5,603 nucleotides of DNA from Aeromicrobium sp. GTDB taxonomy: Bacteria; Actinomycetota; Actinomycetes; Propionibacteriales; Nocardioidaceae. Where the stretch lies: the NCBI GenBank assembly GCA_023254755.1, contig JALRKU010000086.1, positions 1 to 5,603 on the forward strand, given 5' to 3'. Below, piece by piece: positions 5,376 through 5,603 of this stretch. Within the stretch, counting starts at the first letter, position 1. Each line of letters begins with the position of its first letter. Both the position numbers and the translations under genes were made by a program. The notes beneath the pieces are model-generated. The model saw only the letters and a list, made by a program, of their open reading frames with translations. It was not told the origin of the DNA and ran no database searches.

Positions 5376-5603
5376 CCTCTCGAAGCGTGTCCCGACCAAG
5401 AACCTGATGCTGTTCTCGGGACGGGCCCACCCCACGTTGGCGGAGGAGGTGGCCGAGCTCCTCGAGACGACGCTCGTGCCGACCACCGCCTACGACTTCG
5501 CCAACGGCGAGATCTACGTCCGCTTCGACGAGTCCGTGCGCGGCTGCGACGCCTTCGTGATCCAGAGCCACACGGCGCCGATCAACGAGGCGATCATGGA
5601 GCA
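5368..5603 (+). CDS. prs: Ribose-phosphate pyrophosphokinase (PRPP synthetase), N-terminal part
   Basis: Prs transfers pyrophosphate from ATP to ribose-5-phosphate to make PRPP, the precursor of purines, pyrimidines, NAD, His and Trp. The 78 visible residues match the N-terminal domain of the class I enzyme: KNLMLFSGRAHP, then AYDFANGEIYVRFDESVRG, where the F-x-[ND]-GE segment is the conserved ATP-site loop, then DAFVIQSHTAPIN, a conserved strand and turn of the family. The window ends about a quarter of the way through the usual ~320-residue protein, so the catalytic flexible loop and PRPP-binding motif are not visible. The start is GTG 5368 (8-nt overlap with glmU, ribosome binding site GGAG); ATG 5353, in frame, would add five residues (MEQHP). 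No separate promoter is evident, so it is probably expressed from the glmU transcript. Confidence 0.96.
   Translation, partial: MSSLSKRVPTKNLMLFSGRAHPTLAEEVAELLETTLVPTTAYDFANGEIYVRFDESVRGCDAFVIQSHTAPINEAIME

Noticed and set aside
5373..5389. TAGCCT followed 8 nt later by GTG at 5387, considered as a leaderless prs start
   Set aside because: GTG 5387 is out of frame with prs, so this cannot be its leaderless start.
3738..5486. Long open frame on the reverse strand opposite glmU (582 codons)
   Set aside because: It mirrors the high GC3 of glmU. Its translation is a low-complexity Asp/Arg/Gly/Val run with no recognisable domain, while the + strand encodes unmistakable GlmU.
1..5603. CRISPR arrays, insertion sequences, attachment sites, riboswitches
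   Set aside because: No regularly spaced repeats, transposase-like frames with terminal inverted repeats, or structured leader longer than about 30 nt before a confident gene were seen on either strand.

Overview
The window looks like chromosomal DNA from a high-GC Gram-positive bacterium (Actinobacteria). The basis is very GC-rich codon third positions, GTG as the preferred start of all five genes, perfect AGGAGGTG ribosome binding sites, TANNNT-type -10 boxes, and glmU and prs proteins of clearly actinobacterial type. A Nocardioides/Aeromicrobium-like lineage is a guess and is not proven by the window. All credible genes lie on the + strand.

Layout. (1) 1-524: the 3' end of an unrecognised gene overlaps by 4 nt (GTGA) a small acidic 96-residue hypothetical gene. 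Both are less strictly GC3-biased than the housekeeping genes, and the first carries a rare TTA codon. (2) 525-875: a gap holding one doubtful small ORF (571-762), a strong 10-bp hairpin just after it (773-796) and a promoter at 822-849. (3) 876-3826: a two-component system. The 756-residue membrane sensor kinase reads as two tandem copies of the same architecture (six membrane helices, linker helix, kinase module). The first copy keeps the catalytic motifs and the second has lost them. The response regulator follows 14 nt later, with a -10 box placed so that its transcript would be leaderless, and it has a variant LuxR/NarL-like DNA-binding domain. (4) 3827-3905: a short spacer with the glmU -10 box and ribosome binding site. 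(5) 3906-5603: glmU (bifunctional, complete) overlaps the start of prs, which runs off the window.

Function. GlmU makes UDP-GlcNAc for peptidoglycan and Prs makes PRPP for nucleotide, His and Trp synthesis; this is the conserved core-metabolism end of the window. The two-component system probably senses a membrane or envelope signal and controls unknown genes; the sequence gives no direct link to glmU. The strongest candidate for something unusual is the kinase-pseudokinase tandem fusion and its regulator.
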